From assembly GCA_021324935.1 (NCBI GenBank), contig JAJPIE010000059.1, positions 1 to 64,000 on the forward strand: a stretch of 64,000 nucleotides of DNA, in the 5' to 3' direction. This document shows, one piece after another, positions 25,101-34,701 of the stretch. Source of the DNA: Acidobacteriota bacterium (GTDB lineage: Bacteria > Acidobacteriota > Terriglobia > Acidiferrales > UBA7541). The position numbers and the translations under genes were made by a program. The notes below the pieces were generated by a model. The model had not been told where the DNA came from. It made no database searches and worked only from the letters and a program-made list of their open reading frames with translations. Position 1 is the first letter of the stretch; the number at the start of each line of letters is the position of its first letter.

Positions 25101-25339
25101 CCTGTCTGCCACGCCGGCCCCGTTTTCGTGCGCGAAGCGATTCACCTGGAAGCGCCCAAGCGCATAAAGCAGAGCGACTTTGCGTAACCTTCACAATAGA
25201 TCAGCGGATCGGCGTTTTCCAGTGCAAAGCGTGCGGCCGCGCCGAGGACGGAAACAACGATTGGAGCGGAAATAGAACGCGATTGAGAGTTCCCCGGATG
25301 CTCCCGCCGGATGGCGGGGAAACGGGCGGAGCAAATTCC

Positions 25340-26305
25340 TTACTTTTGCTGGCTGGCGCGAGTGCGCTGGAGCTTGACGGCGGTGGAGCGCAGGGTTTCC
25401 GGCACGTTTTTGTTCATGGTGAGTTTTTTCAGATCCACGGGATTCAAGAGCGGAAGCATGTGCAGGGTGACGTCGAGCGGAGTTTTGGGATTGTTGATGA
25501 GATTGCGCACGACGACGTAATTCTTGCGGAAATTGCGATTGCCGGCCATGAGGCGCAGGATTTCATCGGTGAGATTGGCCATGGAAGCGAACGCTTCAAC
25601 CTCCTGATCGGTAAGGCGGGGAGACTGGAGAACGGAGCGCTGGACGACCTTGTTGGAGTCGCGGATGAGAGTGCGGCGAACTTCGCTGCTGCCTTTCATG
25701 GCGTATTGGACGCGCTGCGCGACGGTCATGCGGCTGATCTGCTGGAGCAAGGTCATGCGCTTGGCGGGGTCCGGTTCGGCTTCGGCGGCGGCATCGGCGA
25801 GATGGCCTTCGTCGATGGCGGTGCTGCGGAAATTCTCGAGGATTTTTTTCTGCTCGGGTGTGACAAAAGCGGAGTTCTCCAGGAGCAGGGCCAGTTGCGG
25901 GTGGGCGGTTACACGGTCGAGTTCTTCGAGAAGATGCTGAACGACGGCGGGGGAAAAATACGGAACCATCGGGACCAGGCACTCGGGCGGACAATTCTTG
26001 TTCTTGGCCATGGCCTCGGCGAGGCCGGGTGTGCGCTGCGGCCTTTTGGCGATGTAGCTGAAGAGGGCGGGTGCGGCGCTTTCACGCTTCGCAGCTTCCA
26101 CGAAAACTTCGGGCGCAACGGAGAGGAGGGCCTCCTGCGCGCGAGTATGAATCATCTCATCAGGATCTTCGGCAAGGACGCAGAGAATTTCGGCGCGATC
26201 AGCGGGAGGCAAGTGAGCGCCGGTGGTGCACACGGCGATTTTCCGTTCCCGCGGAGCGCGGCCGTGGCGCAAATCTTCTAAAACTTCAGGGCTGAGGGTT
26301 TCCAC
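25340..26305 (-). CDS. Helical HEAT-like repeat protein of unknown function
   Basis: A 321-residue, all-helical cytoplasmic protein without signal peptide. Paired helices repeat roughly every 35-40 residues (ADRAEILCVLAEDPDEMIHTRAQEALL; LAEAMAKNKNCPPECLVPMV; NYVVVRNLINNPKTPLDVTLHMLPLL), the pattern of HEAT or DUF2336-like scaffolds. The repeated 'NKN.P' and 'NP.TP' turns resemble leucine-rich-repeat-variant types. Its start overlaps the end of the RodZ-like gene by 20 bp, so it is probably translated with it and may be a partner in envelope or shape control. Confidence 0.72.
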   Translation of the reverse strand: METLSPEVLEDLRHGRAPRERKIAVCTTGAHLPPADRAEILCVLAEDPDEMIHTRAQEALLSVAPEVFVEAAKRESAAPALFSYIAKRPQRTPGLAEAMAKNKNCPPECLVPMVPYFSPAVVQHLLEELDRVTAHPQLALLLENSAFVTPEQKKILENFRSTAIDEGHLADAAAEAEPDPAKRMTLLQQISRMTVAQRVQYAMKGSSEVRRTLIRDSNKVVQRSVLQSPRLTDQEVEAFASMANLTDEILRLMAGNRNFRKNYVVVRNLINNPKTPLDVTLHMLPLLNPVDLKKLTMNKNVPETLRSTAVKLQRTRASQQK

Positions 26306-27089
26306 CGGATGCCTGCCTCAAATTCCTTCTCGACAAGGCCATTGTACCGGAAGCGCCTGGCGCGCCGAGTGGCGGCATAGCTTCACCGTTCAATTCCAGC
26401 AACACCGAGCTGGAGTCGGCGGCGGTGACCACAAACTCGGAGTTAGCGGAGAAATGGTGATTCTCATTGGGGTGGAGATCGCCATCGAAGACCGTGGCGC
26501 CATCGGACTGGATGTTCACGTGCGTGGTGGCGCTGGCGGAGACAGAAAGATCCAGCGGAGTTTGCGCGGCCGTGGCGGCTGGGGAAGCGGCGGGCGAAGA
26601 GTTGACTGCCGAGAGCGGAGCAGAGGCTGCACTGGCAGTCGCGGGAGTCGCGGGGATAACCGCAGCGCTGGAGGTTGCGGCAGCGCGATGCTTCACGTAC
26701 TTGCGCCACGCGTAGAAGCCGCCGTAGACGGCACCGGCGAGAACGAGAAGGACGGCCAGGACCAAGACGACGGGAATCCAGAGCGGGGTTTGAGGGATGC
26801 GGTTTTCGATTTTTTGCGCCGCATGCTTTTGTTCGAGGAGTTGCGCGTGGGCGTTATGCGCGAGGTCGTATTCGGCAAGAAAGGCTTCCTCGTCGAGGCC
26901 GAGATAGCGGGCGATTGAGCGGACGAAGCCACGATTGAAGACGCCACCGGGGAGTCTGTCCCAGTCCTCGTTTTCCAGGGCCTCGAGGAAACGCGGGCCG
27001 ATGCGAGTCGCCAGGGTGATTTCTTCCGGCGGTACTTCGCGTAACTCCCGTTCGCGTTTGAGGCGTTCTCCGAAGGTTCCCCTGGCCAT
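26286..27089 (-). CDS. RodZ-like helix-turn-helix membrane protein
   Basis: A 267-residue bitopic protein with the RodZ layout. An N-terminal HTH_25 domain occupies residues 3-75 (TFGERLKRERELREV; EDWDRLPGGVFNRGFVRSIARYLGLD). A basic linker follows, then one transmembrane helix near 103-127, an Ala/Ser/Pro-rich periplasmic linker and a small C-terminal beta domain (DUF4115-like; TTHVNIQSDGATVFDGDL). In Escherichia coli RodZ links MreB to the elongasome. No mreB is in the window. The downstream overlapping HEAT-like gene is an unusual partner. Confidence 0.85.
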   Translation of the reverse strand: MARGTFGERLKRERELREVPPEEITLATRIGPRFLEALENEDWDRLPGGVFNRGFVRSIARYLGLDEEAFLAEYDLAHNAHAQLLEQKHAAQKIENRIPQTPLWIPVVLVLAVLLVLAGAVYGGFYAWRKYVKHRAAATSSAAVIPATPATASAASAPLSAVNSSPAASPAATAAQTPLDLSVSASATTHVNIQSDGATVFDGDLHPNENHHFSANSEFVVTAADSSSVLLELNGEAMPPLGAPGASGTMALSRRNLRQASGGNPQP

Positions 27090-27332
27090 GCCGATGTCCG
27101 TAGAGAAGAGTCTATCAGTGAGGCGAGCCGGCGCGAAATGGAAGAAGAGAAGTGAGGCTGGCGGAGAGCGACTGATGAAAAAGATCTAAAGGAAAGCACA
27201 GGGTGATCGCGGAGAAGGGAATCAGGCAGGGAAGTAGTTTTTTGATCGAGAGAGGTCCCTGGATTAAAGCAAGTTTCAGGCGAGGGCCGCAAAACAGGAA
27301 TCGGGGCGCTCGCGGATTTGCAGGCGGGCAGG

Positions 27333-28580
27333 TCACTCGGGCATGAGGACAGTCTTTTCCCTGGGGAGAGCCTCGAGGGTTGCTTTGTCGAGGTTGAGGT
27401 GCGCGGCGACGAGCTGCGGCGGGGTGTGGGCAAGCCACTCGGAGAGCGCCAAGTCCTGATATTTATCGGTCTTGAACATTTCCAGGAATTTGAGGTCGGT
27501 GGTGCCGGTGTTCTCGATGTAATGCGGCAGGGTTTTCTGGACGTAGCCGACGTCGCCGGTTTCGAAATCCATGGTGCGTGCGCGGCCGCCGGTGGCGAAG
27601 ACGGTCATGCGGCCCTTGCCGCCGAAATAATACTGCCATTCGTCGGCGTTGGGGTGCCAGTGGAGTTCGCGAACGCCGCCGGGCTTGACGGTGACGATGG
27701 CGGCGGCGATGGTGGTGGCGATTTTGAAATTAGTAGAGTCGATGATACGGACTTCGCCGCTCTTGTTGCGCTTGGCGGGCGGAATTTCGAGAGTGCGGAA
27801 AGCGAAATCGATCGGAGATGGCCCAAGAGATCCCGCGGCGCGGCGGCGATCCTCTTCGAGCGGACCGGGAACTTCGGATTGGAAAATAAAAAGTTCCTGC
27901 TTGGGCATCCTGGCGATGGCTTTTTCGCTGACGCCGAAGTTTTTGGCGACGACTTCGGGGGGCGTGTGGGCCATCCAGTCGGAGAGGAGCACGGTTTCGA
28001 ATTCGGAGAAGTTGCCGTCGTCGAAGACGAGAAGAAATTCGCAGCCGTCTGGGGCAAGTCCCTGGATGGAGTGAGGGATGCCCGGAGGGAAATACCAGAG
28101 ATCGTTTTCTTTCACGTCGGTGACGAAACTTTTCCCGGCGGAATCGATGCAGGTGATGCGCGCGGAGCCGTAAAGCATCATGGCCCATTCGGCGGCGGTA
28201 TGCCAGTGGAGCTCGCGAATGCCGCCGGCGGTGAGGCGCATGTCCACACCGGCGAGCGTTTTGGAAACGGGCAATTCGCGCACGGTGACTTCGCGGGACC
28301 AACCGCCACTGTGCAGGCGCTTGTGGCCGAAGGCAAACGGATATTTAAAGGGTGGAATGCCGCCGGCATCGGTGGGGGGCGGAAAGACGGAATTGGGATT
28401 TGCGGCGTCGAGAACCGTGTTCGTGGGGCCGGGCGTGCTGCTGGCGCGGTCGTTGTACTGGGAGGGTTGCTGATCCTCCCGGCTGGCGGAAGGAAAGATA
28501 CCCGCCGCGGCCAAAGCGCCAGAACTTACCCCAAAAAATCCTCTGCGGGACAATGTGTCTTTTTCGGAAGGGTCGCTCAT
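27333..28580 (-). CDS. Tat-exported bicupin oxalate decarboxylase
   Basis: A 415-residue protein that converts oxalate to formate and CO2 with Mn. The N-terminus has the twin-arginine motif SRRGFFGV, so it is folded in the cytoplasm and exported by Tat. Both cupins keep a full metal site: HWHTAAEW with a later GIPHSI His, and HWHPNADEW with a later LPHYIEN His. The lid of the first cupin reads NFSEFET, keeping the Glu of the decarboxylase SENST lid rather than the oxidase type, though the motif is altered. The ATG at 28580 follows AAGGTGA. Start and ends fit OxdC length plus leader. Confidence 0.9.
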   Translation of the reverse strand: MSDPSEKDTLSRRGFFGVSSGALAAAGIFPSASREDQQPSQYNDRASSTPGPTNTVLDAANPNSVFPPPTDAGGIPPFKYPFAFGHKRLHSGGWSREVTVRELPVSKTLAGVDMRLTAGGIRELHWHTAAEWAMMLYGSARITCIDSAGKSFVTDVKENDLWYFPPGIPHSIQGLAPDGCEFLLVFDDGNFSEFETVLLSDWMAHTPPEVVAKNFGVSEKAIARMPKQELFIFQSEVPGPLEEDRRRAAGSLGPSPIDFAFRTLEIPPAKRNKSGEVRIIDSTNFKIATTIAAAIVTVKPGGVRELHWHPNADEWQYYFGGKGRMTVFATGGRARTMDFETGDVGYVQKTLPHYIENTGTTDLKFLEMFKTDKYQDLALSEWLAHTPPQLVAAHLNLDKATLEALPREKTVLMPE

Positions 28581-28823
28581 GCAAATCACCTTTTAAGATT
28601 GAGAATTTTCTCCGCCGGAGGTTTCCGCTTACGCCTGGAAAGAATGACGGAAAGAAAGAGATGAGGCTGGCACGGCCAGGAGCGATGAGAAAGAACGAGT
28701 TGGGCATAGCGGCTGTGCGTGAATTCCTCACTCGAAGGTGAGGAGGATTTTACAACGAGATGCCACGCCTCGCATGAAGAAAGAAGGTTCTAGAAAAATC
28801 ACCTGGCGCGAATTCAGCAGGGA

Positions 28824-28875
28824 GGAAAAAGGCGGAGCCCAACCTTCCGGCGAGGGCAGGAGGGTTGAACTCCGC
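28824..28875 (-). terminator. Terminator after the small secreted protein gene
   Basis: On the minus strand an imperfect stem (GCGGAGTTCAACCCT with AACCTT...GGGCTCCGC, positions 28832-28875) is followed by CCTTTTTCC. It begins 10 bases past the stop codon of the 131-aa gene. Confidence 0.7.
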
Positions 28876-28884
28876 GAAGATAGA

Positions 28885-29280
28885 TTACTTGGAGGAAGAA
28901 GAGGCGGAAGATTGAGCGGACTGGGAATCGCCGAAATTGAGCGTGGTGCGCTGACCGCCCACGTAGATGGTGGTCAATTCGCGGGTGCCGTCCGGGCCAG
29001 CCGAGGAACCATAAGCGTTGTTGTCATTGCGGGTGGGTTGCTCGGACACGCGAGCGGTGGCGGTCGCTACCGTCTGTTTGCCCTGCAGAATGTTCACCTG
29101 GACGGTGGAACCTGTCCCCTGCCAGTCGACGGTGTATTTGCCGGGGTTGAGGGTTTTGCCGTTCACGGTGACCTTCTCAAAGATATTGAGAGAAGTCTTG
29201 TTGCCCTCGCGGGCAAAGACGGCCGTTGACGCAAACAGGTCAAGAGCCAAGAGCGAGACTGCGAGCTTATTGAGTTTCAT
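28885..29280 (-). CDS. Small secreted beta-rich protein of unknown function (131 aa)
   Basis: Started at the ATG at 29280 (MKLNK). The signal peptide ends near AVFA. The mature part reads SLNIFEKVTVNGKTLNPGKYTVDWQG, then a strand-rich region with STVQVNILQGK and LTTIYVGGQRTTLNFG, and a Ser/Gln/Ala tail ending in SSSSK. The NGKTLNPGKYTV pattern recurs in exported acidobacterial proteins that I know only as hypothetical. Single-gene unit with its own terminator; expression could be high given the strong signal sequence, but that is a guess. Confidence 0.72.
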   Translation of the reverse strand: MKLNKLAVSLLALDLFASTAVFAREGNKTSLNIFEKVTVNGKTLNPGKYTVDWQGTGSTVQVNILQGKQTVATATARVSEQPTRNDNNAYGSSAGPDGTRELTTIYVGGQRTTLNFGDSQSAQSSASSSSK

Positions 29281-29791
29281 GAATCGATCCTTTCGAAGTT
29301 CCGGAGCCATACTGAGCGGGACACGGCACGCAGAGGCGCGGAATTACATTTCATTTTTGTCGTTACAGAATTAGACGCTTGGACCGGGATGACGTTACAT
29401 CGGAAAGATGTATGTTTGAGGTGAAATTTAGATGGATTGAAATGAAAAAGCTGATGTTACGCAAGGGTGAAGAGAAATTAGAAAGTTGAAACGGAAGACT
29501 GAAGCGCGGTAAAGAGGCGAGGGAAGTCGCGTGAAGAAAGGCGCGAAATAATGGAGCGTCGGGAGGATGGATTCACGGAGGGATTCGGGAGCAAGAATGG
29601 AAAGCGGGGAATTCGGGGGTACGCACGGGCAGAGGATGGCAAAATGGGAACGCCTGTACCACGGGCGGCTTGCATGGGATTTTCCCAGACGCCTATACTG
29701 GCCGGGACTGGCTAGCACTGGTGTGGAAACCCGGCGACCTTCTGGGACGTCGTTGCGCCCGAGTTCCCGCCCATCGGAGAAAACATCATCC
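29281..29791 (+). other. Gene-free region before the diguanylate cyclase
   Basis: Contains the promoter region of the divergent secreted-protein gene and the upstream region of the cyclase gene. The cyclase frame is open back to 29567, but residues encoded there look random (Arg/Trp/Pro-rich). An AT-rich stretch at about 29340-29470 probably holds promoters; I could not assign a clear pair. No RNA gene seen. Confidence 0.4.
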
Positions 29792-30922
29792 GTGAGCGTT
29801 GAGGAAATCAAACAGTTTCCCACGGTGGACCGCCGCCGGAATCCAAGTGTAACGGCGGAGCAGCGCGAGGCCGGGGAAGTGGCGGTTTTCCAGGAATTGG
29901 GAAAAGCCCTGACCTCCTCGTTGCAACTGGACCAGGTGCTGCGGACGATCATGGAGAAGATCGACGAGTTTTTGCGGCCGGACAACTGGTCGCTGCTGCT
30001 GCTGGACGAGGCGAAGCAGGAGCTTTATTTCGAGCTGGCGGTGGGGAAGGCTTCCCAGGCGTTGAAGGATGTGCGCGTGAAGGTGGGGCAAGGGATAGCA
30101 GGGTGGGTGGCGCAGCACGGCGAAGTGGTGATCGTGCCGGATACTTCGAAGGACACGCGGTTTTTCGGCAAAGTGGACGAAAAGACGAAGATGGAAACGC
30201 AGTCGATCGTGGCGGTGCCGGTGAAGTTCCGGGACACTTGCCTGGGCGTGATCGAGCTGATCAATTGCGTGGGGCCGGAAGGGTTCGATCCGCGGGACCT
30301 GAAGTTGCTGGAAGCGCTCTCCGATTTCGCGGCCATCGCGCTGGAAAATGCTCGGCACGTCAAGCGCATCCATGAACTGACGATCATGGACGACTGCACA
30401 TCGCTTTATAACGCGCGGCACATGGGCGCGATTCTGGACACGGAGATTTACCGGTCGCAGCGGTACAATTATGAATTTTCGATCGTGTTCATCGACCTGG
30501 ACCACTTCAAGGAAGTGAACGACACGCATGGACACCTGGTGGGTTCGCGCCTGCTGGCGGAGATCGGCGAGGCGCTGAAGACGAATTGCCGGCTGATCGA
30601 TTTTGCGTTCCGGTATGGCGGAGATGAATTCGTGCTGTTGCTGCCGCAAACGTCGAAAGAAAATGCGATCAACGTGGCGCGGCGATTGCACAAGCTGATC
30701 CGCGAAACGCTGTGGCTGAAGGGCGAGGGATTGAATATCCACCTGACCTCGAGCATGGGGCTTGCGGCATACCCGGTGGACTCAAAGACGAAAGAGGGGC
30801 TGCTGCACCTGGCGGATGAGGCGATGTACCTGGTGAAGAACACGCACCGGGACCGCGTGGCGGCGGCGAATGTCGGAATTTTGCAGGTCGATGGGCCGGC
30901 GGCGGAAGAAGCGGCGAGATAA
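29792..30922 (+). CDS. GAF-GGDEF diguanylate cyclase
   Basis: A 376-residue cytoplasmic enzyme making c-di-GMP from two GTP. A GAF sensor domain (about residues 35-185) starts with VFQELGKALTSSLQLDQVLRTI. The catalytic domain has an intact GGDEF at 276-280 and an allosteric I-site RLID at 267-270, exactly five residues before it, so product inhibition is expected. GTG at 29792 with GGAGA upstream is preferred; ATG at 29636 and 29567 are possible but encode an unconvincing extension. It precedes the greB-lpt block. It could supply the signal for the PilZ protein at 20.7 kb. Confidence 0.88.
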   Translation: MSVEEIKQFPTVDRRRNPSVTAEQREAGEVAVFQELGKALTSSLQLDQVLRTIMEKIDEFLRPDNWSLLLLDEAKQELYFELAVGKASQALKDVRVKVGQGIAGWVAQHGEVVIVPDTSKDTRFFGKVDEKTKMETQSIVAVPVKFRDTCLGVIELINCVGPEGFDPRDLKLLEALSDFAAIALENARHVKRIHELTIMDDCTSLYNARHMGAILDTEIYRSQRYNYEFSIVFIDLDHFKEVNDTHGHLVGSRLLAEIGEALKTNCRLIDFAFRYGGDEFVLLLPQTSKENAINVARRLHKLIRETLWLKGEGLNIHLTSSMGLAAYPVDSKTKEGLLHLADEAMYLVKNTHRDRVAAANVGILQVDGPAAEEAAR

Positions 30923-30981
30923 GAGGCGGAGCGCGGCGGTTCGACTCTAGATGAGCCGGGGTCACCACCACGCGAAATCCC

Positions 30982-31596
30982 TTGGCAGACTGGCAAATAC
31001 GAGAAAAGCGGCCGCTTCGGGGACCGGTGCGCGAGGCACCGGGGCCGCCGCTCAAGAACTACATCACGCCCGTCGGGCTGCAGCGGCTGAAGGACGAGCT
31101 TGTGTTTCTGTTGAGCCGCGAGCGGCCCGCGGTGGTGGAGGTCGTGGCTTGGGCTGCCAGCAATGGGGACCGCAGTGAAAACGCCGACTACCTCTACGGC
31201 AAACGGAGGTTGGGCCAGATCGATTCGCGGATTCGCTTTCTCACGAAACGCATTGACGCGGCCGTAGTTGTCGATCCCGCCGCGCCGCGGCCAAGGTCCG
31301 CCGCAACGCGGGTCTTCTTCGGCGCAACCGTGACCTACAAAGACGCGGCCGGGCTCGAACACGTCGTTTCAATCGTAGGCATCGACGAAGTGGACCTCGA
31401 TCGCGGTTACATCAGTTGGCGCTCCCCGCTCGCCAGTGCGCTGATGAAGGCGAGCCGCGGCGACCGGGTGGACCTGCGTGCGCCCGCAAAGACGGAGCAT
31501 CTCGAGATCATGGAAGTTGAGTATGCGCCGATTCCGATGGATCCTTTCCGCGAACCGCTGGGAGCTCAGTCGGCGCCCAAGCTCGAACGCCCCTGA
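30982..31596 (+). CDS. greB: GreA/GreB-family transcription elongation factor (GreB-type)
   Basis: A 204-residue factor that enters the RNA polymerase secondary channel and stimulates cleavage of backtracked RNA. The N-terminal coiled coil has NYITPVGLQRLKDEL and AASNGDRSENADYLYGKRRL; the acidic tip (DRSENAD) and GreB-type ERPAV segment are characteristic. The FKBP-like C-terminal domain has FFGATVTYKD and SPLASALM. The start is uncertain: TTG at 30982 gives an extra basic leader, while GTG at 31027 would give a shorter protein of more usual length. The tail beyond residue 185 is also longer than usual. Confidence 0.9.
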   Translation: MADWQIREKRPLRGPVREAPGPPLKNYITPVGLQRLKDELVFLLSRERPAVVEVVAWAASNGDRSENADYLYGKRRLGQIDSRIRFLTKRIDAAVVVDPAAPRPRSAATRVFFGATVTYKDAAGLEHVVSIVGIDEVDLDRGYISWRSPLASALMKASRGDRVDLRAPAKTEHLEIMEVEYAPIPMDPFREPLGAQSAPKLERP

Positions 31597-31639
31597 CCAG
31601 AAGTTGTGCGAGACCGCGGAAGTCTGATTAACTGAAAAC

Positions 31640-33913
31640 ATGAACCGGAAGGATGCGGCGCGGTATGCGCGGTGGTCGGCGATGGTGGCATTTTTATTGG
31701 CCGGAACTACGGGGGTGATCTACGCCGGCAGGATGTGGGTGGCGTACCGCGAACGGCTGAAGGCGCCGGCGCCTTTGCCGCAGAATGAAGAGAAGCAGTT
31801 CACGACATTGAACATCAAGAAGGTGGAAGGGACGCGAACGATTTTCGCCGTCGAAGCCTCAAAGTCCACGGATCTAAAGGGGCAGAACATCAGCCTGCTG
31901 GAGGACGTACGGATCACGGTGTACGGAAAGAATGGCGATCGCAACGATGTGATCCACACGCAGAGCTGCCGCTATGCGAAGACCGACGGCAGCATCCAGT
32001 GCGAAGGAAAAGTAAATATTGAGCTGGAAAGCGCGGACGACGCGGGGCGTGCGGCGACAGAGCCTTTAGCCAAGCCGAACATCATTCACATCGAGACATC
32101 CGCGGTTACGTTTGAGCGCGCAACAGGAAAAGCACAGACCGTGCAACCGGTGAAATTCAGTTTTCCCAATGGCGACGGTGACGGCGTGGGCGCGGTGTAT
32201 CAGTCGGACAGTGGGAAGATTCAATTGGTGCGTGATGTTCACATCCGGATTCAACCAACTGCCGCACCCGGAAAAGCCGGGAAAGGATCAGAGTCACCTG
32301 TGGAGATGAGCGGGAGCAGCATGCTACTCGACAAGATGCAGCGGACGGCGGACTTGCTTGGGCCTGCGAGCGCGAACACCGAAGCGCAGCGAGTGACCGC
32401 GGGAAAATTTACGCTGAGGCTGGACACGGAATTCCGCGCGCAGACGCTGATAGCCACGCCGGGCTCGTTGAAACAGCGGCCGGAGGTGACGGAGCACGGA
32501 GCGAAGGGCGAATCGGTTTTGAAAGCGGATCAACTAACCGCAAATCTGGCGCCGCAGGGATGGACAGAGACGATTCTGGCCGAAGGGAACCTGGAAGGGA
32601 GTTCGCCGAACGGGGCGCTGCGCGCTGAACGCGGCGAACTGGAAATGTGGCCGCGTGTGAATCAGGCGAAGCTGCTGACGTTGCGGGGGAACGTGCATGT
32701 GGATACACGCGAGCCAAAAACGGGCCTGGCGCGGACCCTTACGACTAGTGTGCTGCAACTTTCGTTTTCGGGCGGAAGGCCTGGCGAGGTGAGCCGCGTG
32801 GAGCACGCGGAAACACTGGAGCGCGGAACGATGGAATGGATGGACGCGGGCAACGTGCGATCGAAGCTGTCCGCGGACAGGCTGGTGCTGGATTTCGGCC
32901 CGCGGGGGAAGGCGCGGGTGCTGAACGCGAACGGGGCAGTGCAATCGGAGCGCGAGGCGCCGGGGCATGGCGTGCAAACCGCGAGCGCCGCAACCGGAGT
33001 GGTTCAGTTATCTCCGGCGGGCGATTGGACGCAGATCACGCTTCATGGAAACGTGAAACTGCAGGACGCGGAGCGGAACGCCGAGGCGCAGCAGGCGGTA
33101 TTCGCGCACGCGGCACAGACGACAGTTTTGACAGGAGAAGCGGTGGTGCGCGATGCGAGCAGCGAGACGCACGCCCCCAGAATTACGTTTGAGCAGGCAA
33201 GCGGAGACATCGAGGCAGAGGGGCCGGTACGGTCGACGGATTTTTCGTCAAAGACTTCGAGCCTGCGGATGAGCCCCACTCCGGCAAACATCACGGCGGA
33301 TCATTTGCGGGCGAACTCGAAAACGGGAAGGGCGCTGTATACCGGTCACGCGAGACTCTGGCAAGGGCCATCGGTGATGGAAGCGGATTCGATTGAGCTA
33401 TTCCGCGAGACGCGAGTATTAAAGGCGAATGGGAGCGTGCGCGCCGTGTTTCGGCAAAACGCTCAGACGGAAGCGAACGCGGGGCCGGCCCCGATCTGGC
33501 ATGTTTCGGCGGGAACGTTGACGTATTGGGATGCCGAAGACAAGGCGCACCTGGAGAAGGATGTGTTCGTGCAGTCGGCGGATCAGCGGATGCGCGCGCC
33601 GCAATTGGACCTGTACTTTACCCGCAATGGCTCGAGCAAAACGGGCGGCGGAGGGACTTCGGAAATCAGCCGTGCGGCGGGAACCGGCGGAGTGATTGTG
33701 GAGCAGGGGGACCGGCGGGGAACCGCGGAACAGGGTTTGTACACGGCGGCAGACGAGAAATTCGTTTTGAGCGGCGGAACGCCGACACTTTTTGATCCGG
33801 TGGAAGGCACGACCACGGGGCGTGAATTGACCTTCTATAGAGCGGATGATACGATCATCGTGGATTCGGGCAATGGAATGCGCACGATGACGCGCCACCG
33901 AGTCCCGAGATAG
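31640..33913 (+). CDS. Fused LptC/LptA-like LPS transport protein
   Basis: A 757-residue membrane-anchored periplasmic protein. A transmembrane helix (about residues 13-32) and the following LptC-type domain are joined to a long series of beta-jelly-roll (OstA/LptA) segments, recognisable in DVRITVYGKNG, HTQSCRYAKTDGSIQCEGKV, GHARLWQGPSVMEADSIELF and LLEDV-like repeats. In E. coli LptC (about 190 aa) and LptA (about 185 aa) are separate and bridge the periplasm; a single long protein would form the bridge on its own. lptB follows 32 bp later, supporting the role. Confidence 0.85.
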   Translation: MNRKDAARYARWSAMVAFLLAGTTGVIYAGRMWVAYRERLKAPAPLPQNEEKQFTTLNIKKVEGTRTIFAVEASKSTDLKGQNISLLEDVRITVYGKNGDRNDVIHTQSCRYAKTDGSIQCEGKVNIELESADDAGRAATEPLAKPNIIHIETSAVTFERATGKAQTVQPVKFSFPNGDGDGVGAVYQSDSGKIQLVRDVHIRIQPTAAPGKAGKGSESPVEMSGSSMLLDKMQRTADLLGPASANTEAQRVTAGKFTLRLDTEFRAQTLIATPGSLKQRPEVTEHGAKGESVLKADQLTANLAPQGWTETILAEGNLEGSSPNGALRAERGELEMWPRVNQAKLLTLRGNVHVDTREPKTGLARTLTTSVLQLSFSGGRPGEVSRVEHAETLERGTMEWMDAGNVRSKLSADRLVLDFGPRGKARVLNANGAVQSEREAPGHGVQTASAATGVVQLSPAGDWTQITLHGNVKLQDAERNAEAQQAVFAHAAQTTVLTGEAVVRDASSETHAPRITFEQASGDIEAEGPVRSTDFSSKTSSLRMSPTPANITADHLRANSKTGRALYTGHARLWQGPSVMEADSIELFRETRVLKANGSVRAVFRQNAQTEANAGPAPIWHVSAGTLTYWDAEDKAHLEKDVFVQSADQRMRAPQLDLYFTRNGSSKTGGGGTSEISRAAGTGGVIVEQGDRRGTAEQGLYTAADEKFVLSGGTPTLFDPVEGTTTGRELTFYRADDTIIVDSGNGMRTMTRHRVPR

Positions 33914-33945
33914 AAAGACCCCGCAGCCAGCCTGCGTGATGAGGA

Positions 33946-34671
33946 ATGCCCACACTTCACGGCGTCGATCTGTGCAAGTCTTACCGAGGACGCAAAGTCG
34001 TTGACAATGTAGAGCTGGAAATCGCGCAGGGGGAAATTGTAGGCCTGCTAGGGCCGAACGGCGCCGGTAAAACAACTACTTTCTACATGATCGTGGGGCT
34101 CGCGCGGCCGGATGCGGGACGCGTTTTACTGAATGAAGAAGAGATTACCGACTTGCCGATGTTCCAAAGGGCGAGAAATGGGATCAGTTACCTGCCACAG
34201 GAACCCTCCGTTTTCCGGCAGCTCAGCAGCGAAGACAATCTGTTAGCCATTCTCGAGACCCTGCCGCTGACGCCGGAACAGCAACGCGACCGCCTGGAGG
34301 AGTTGTTGGCGCAAATGGGCTTGGAAACCGTGCGCCATAGCAAAGCTTATATGCTATCGGGTGGCGAACGGCGGCGGCTGGAGATCGCCCGTTCGCTGAC
34401 GCTGCAACCCTCGTTTATTCTGCTGGATGAGCCGTTTTCGGGGATCGACCCGCTGACGGTGAAGGATCTTCAGGACCTGATCCGGGAGCTAAGCCGTTCG
34501 GGAATTGGCATCCTGATCACGGATCATAACGTCAGGGAAACTTTGACCGTAACCGACCGCGCCTACATTGTGAATCATGGGAAAATTATGAAAAAGGGCA
34601 CGCCGCAGGAATTGAGCAGTGATCCGGAAGTGCGGCGGGTCTATCTTGGGGATAACTTCCGCCTGAATTAG
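33946..34671 (+). CDS. lptB: LPS export ABC transporter ATP-binding protein
   Basis: A 241-residue cytoplasmic ATPase that powers LPS extraction from the inner membrane with LptFG. All ABC motifs are present: Walker [10 protein letters not shown] near residues 36-44, Q-loop in SYLPQEPS, signature LSGGERRR, Walker [13 protein letters not shown], and the switch His in ITDHNVRE. The ending YLGDNFRLN is very characteristic of LptB. It sits between the LptC/A fusion and rpoN, the order found in many diderms. LptF and LptG are not in the window. Confidence 0.96.
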   Translation: MPTLHGVDLCKSYRGRKVVDNVELEIAQGEIVGLLGPNGAGKTTTFYMIVGLARPDAGRVLLNEEEITDLPMFQRARNGISYLPQEPSVFRQLSSEDNLLAILETLPLTPEQQRDRLEELLAQMGLETVRHSKAYMLSGGERRRLEIARSLTLQPSFILLDEPFSGIDPLTVKDLQDLIRELSRSGIGILITDHNVRETLTVTDRAYIVNHGKIMKKGTPQELSSDPEVRRVYLGDNFRLN

Positions 34672-34701
34672 GTTTATCCTAGGGACAGAGCAAGAGAACC
34701 C

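Noticed and set aside
28180..28664. Plus-strand frame opposite the oxalate decarboxylase gene
   Set aside because: Mirror of a conserved coding region; Gly/Arg-rich and unsupported.
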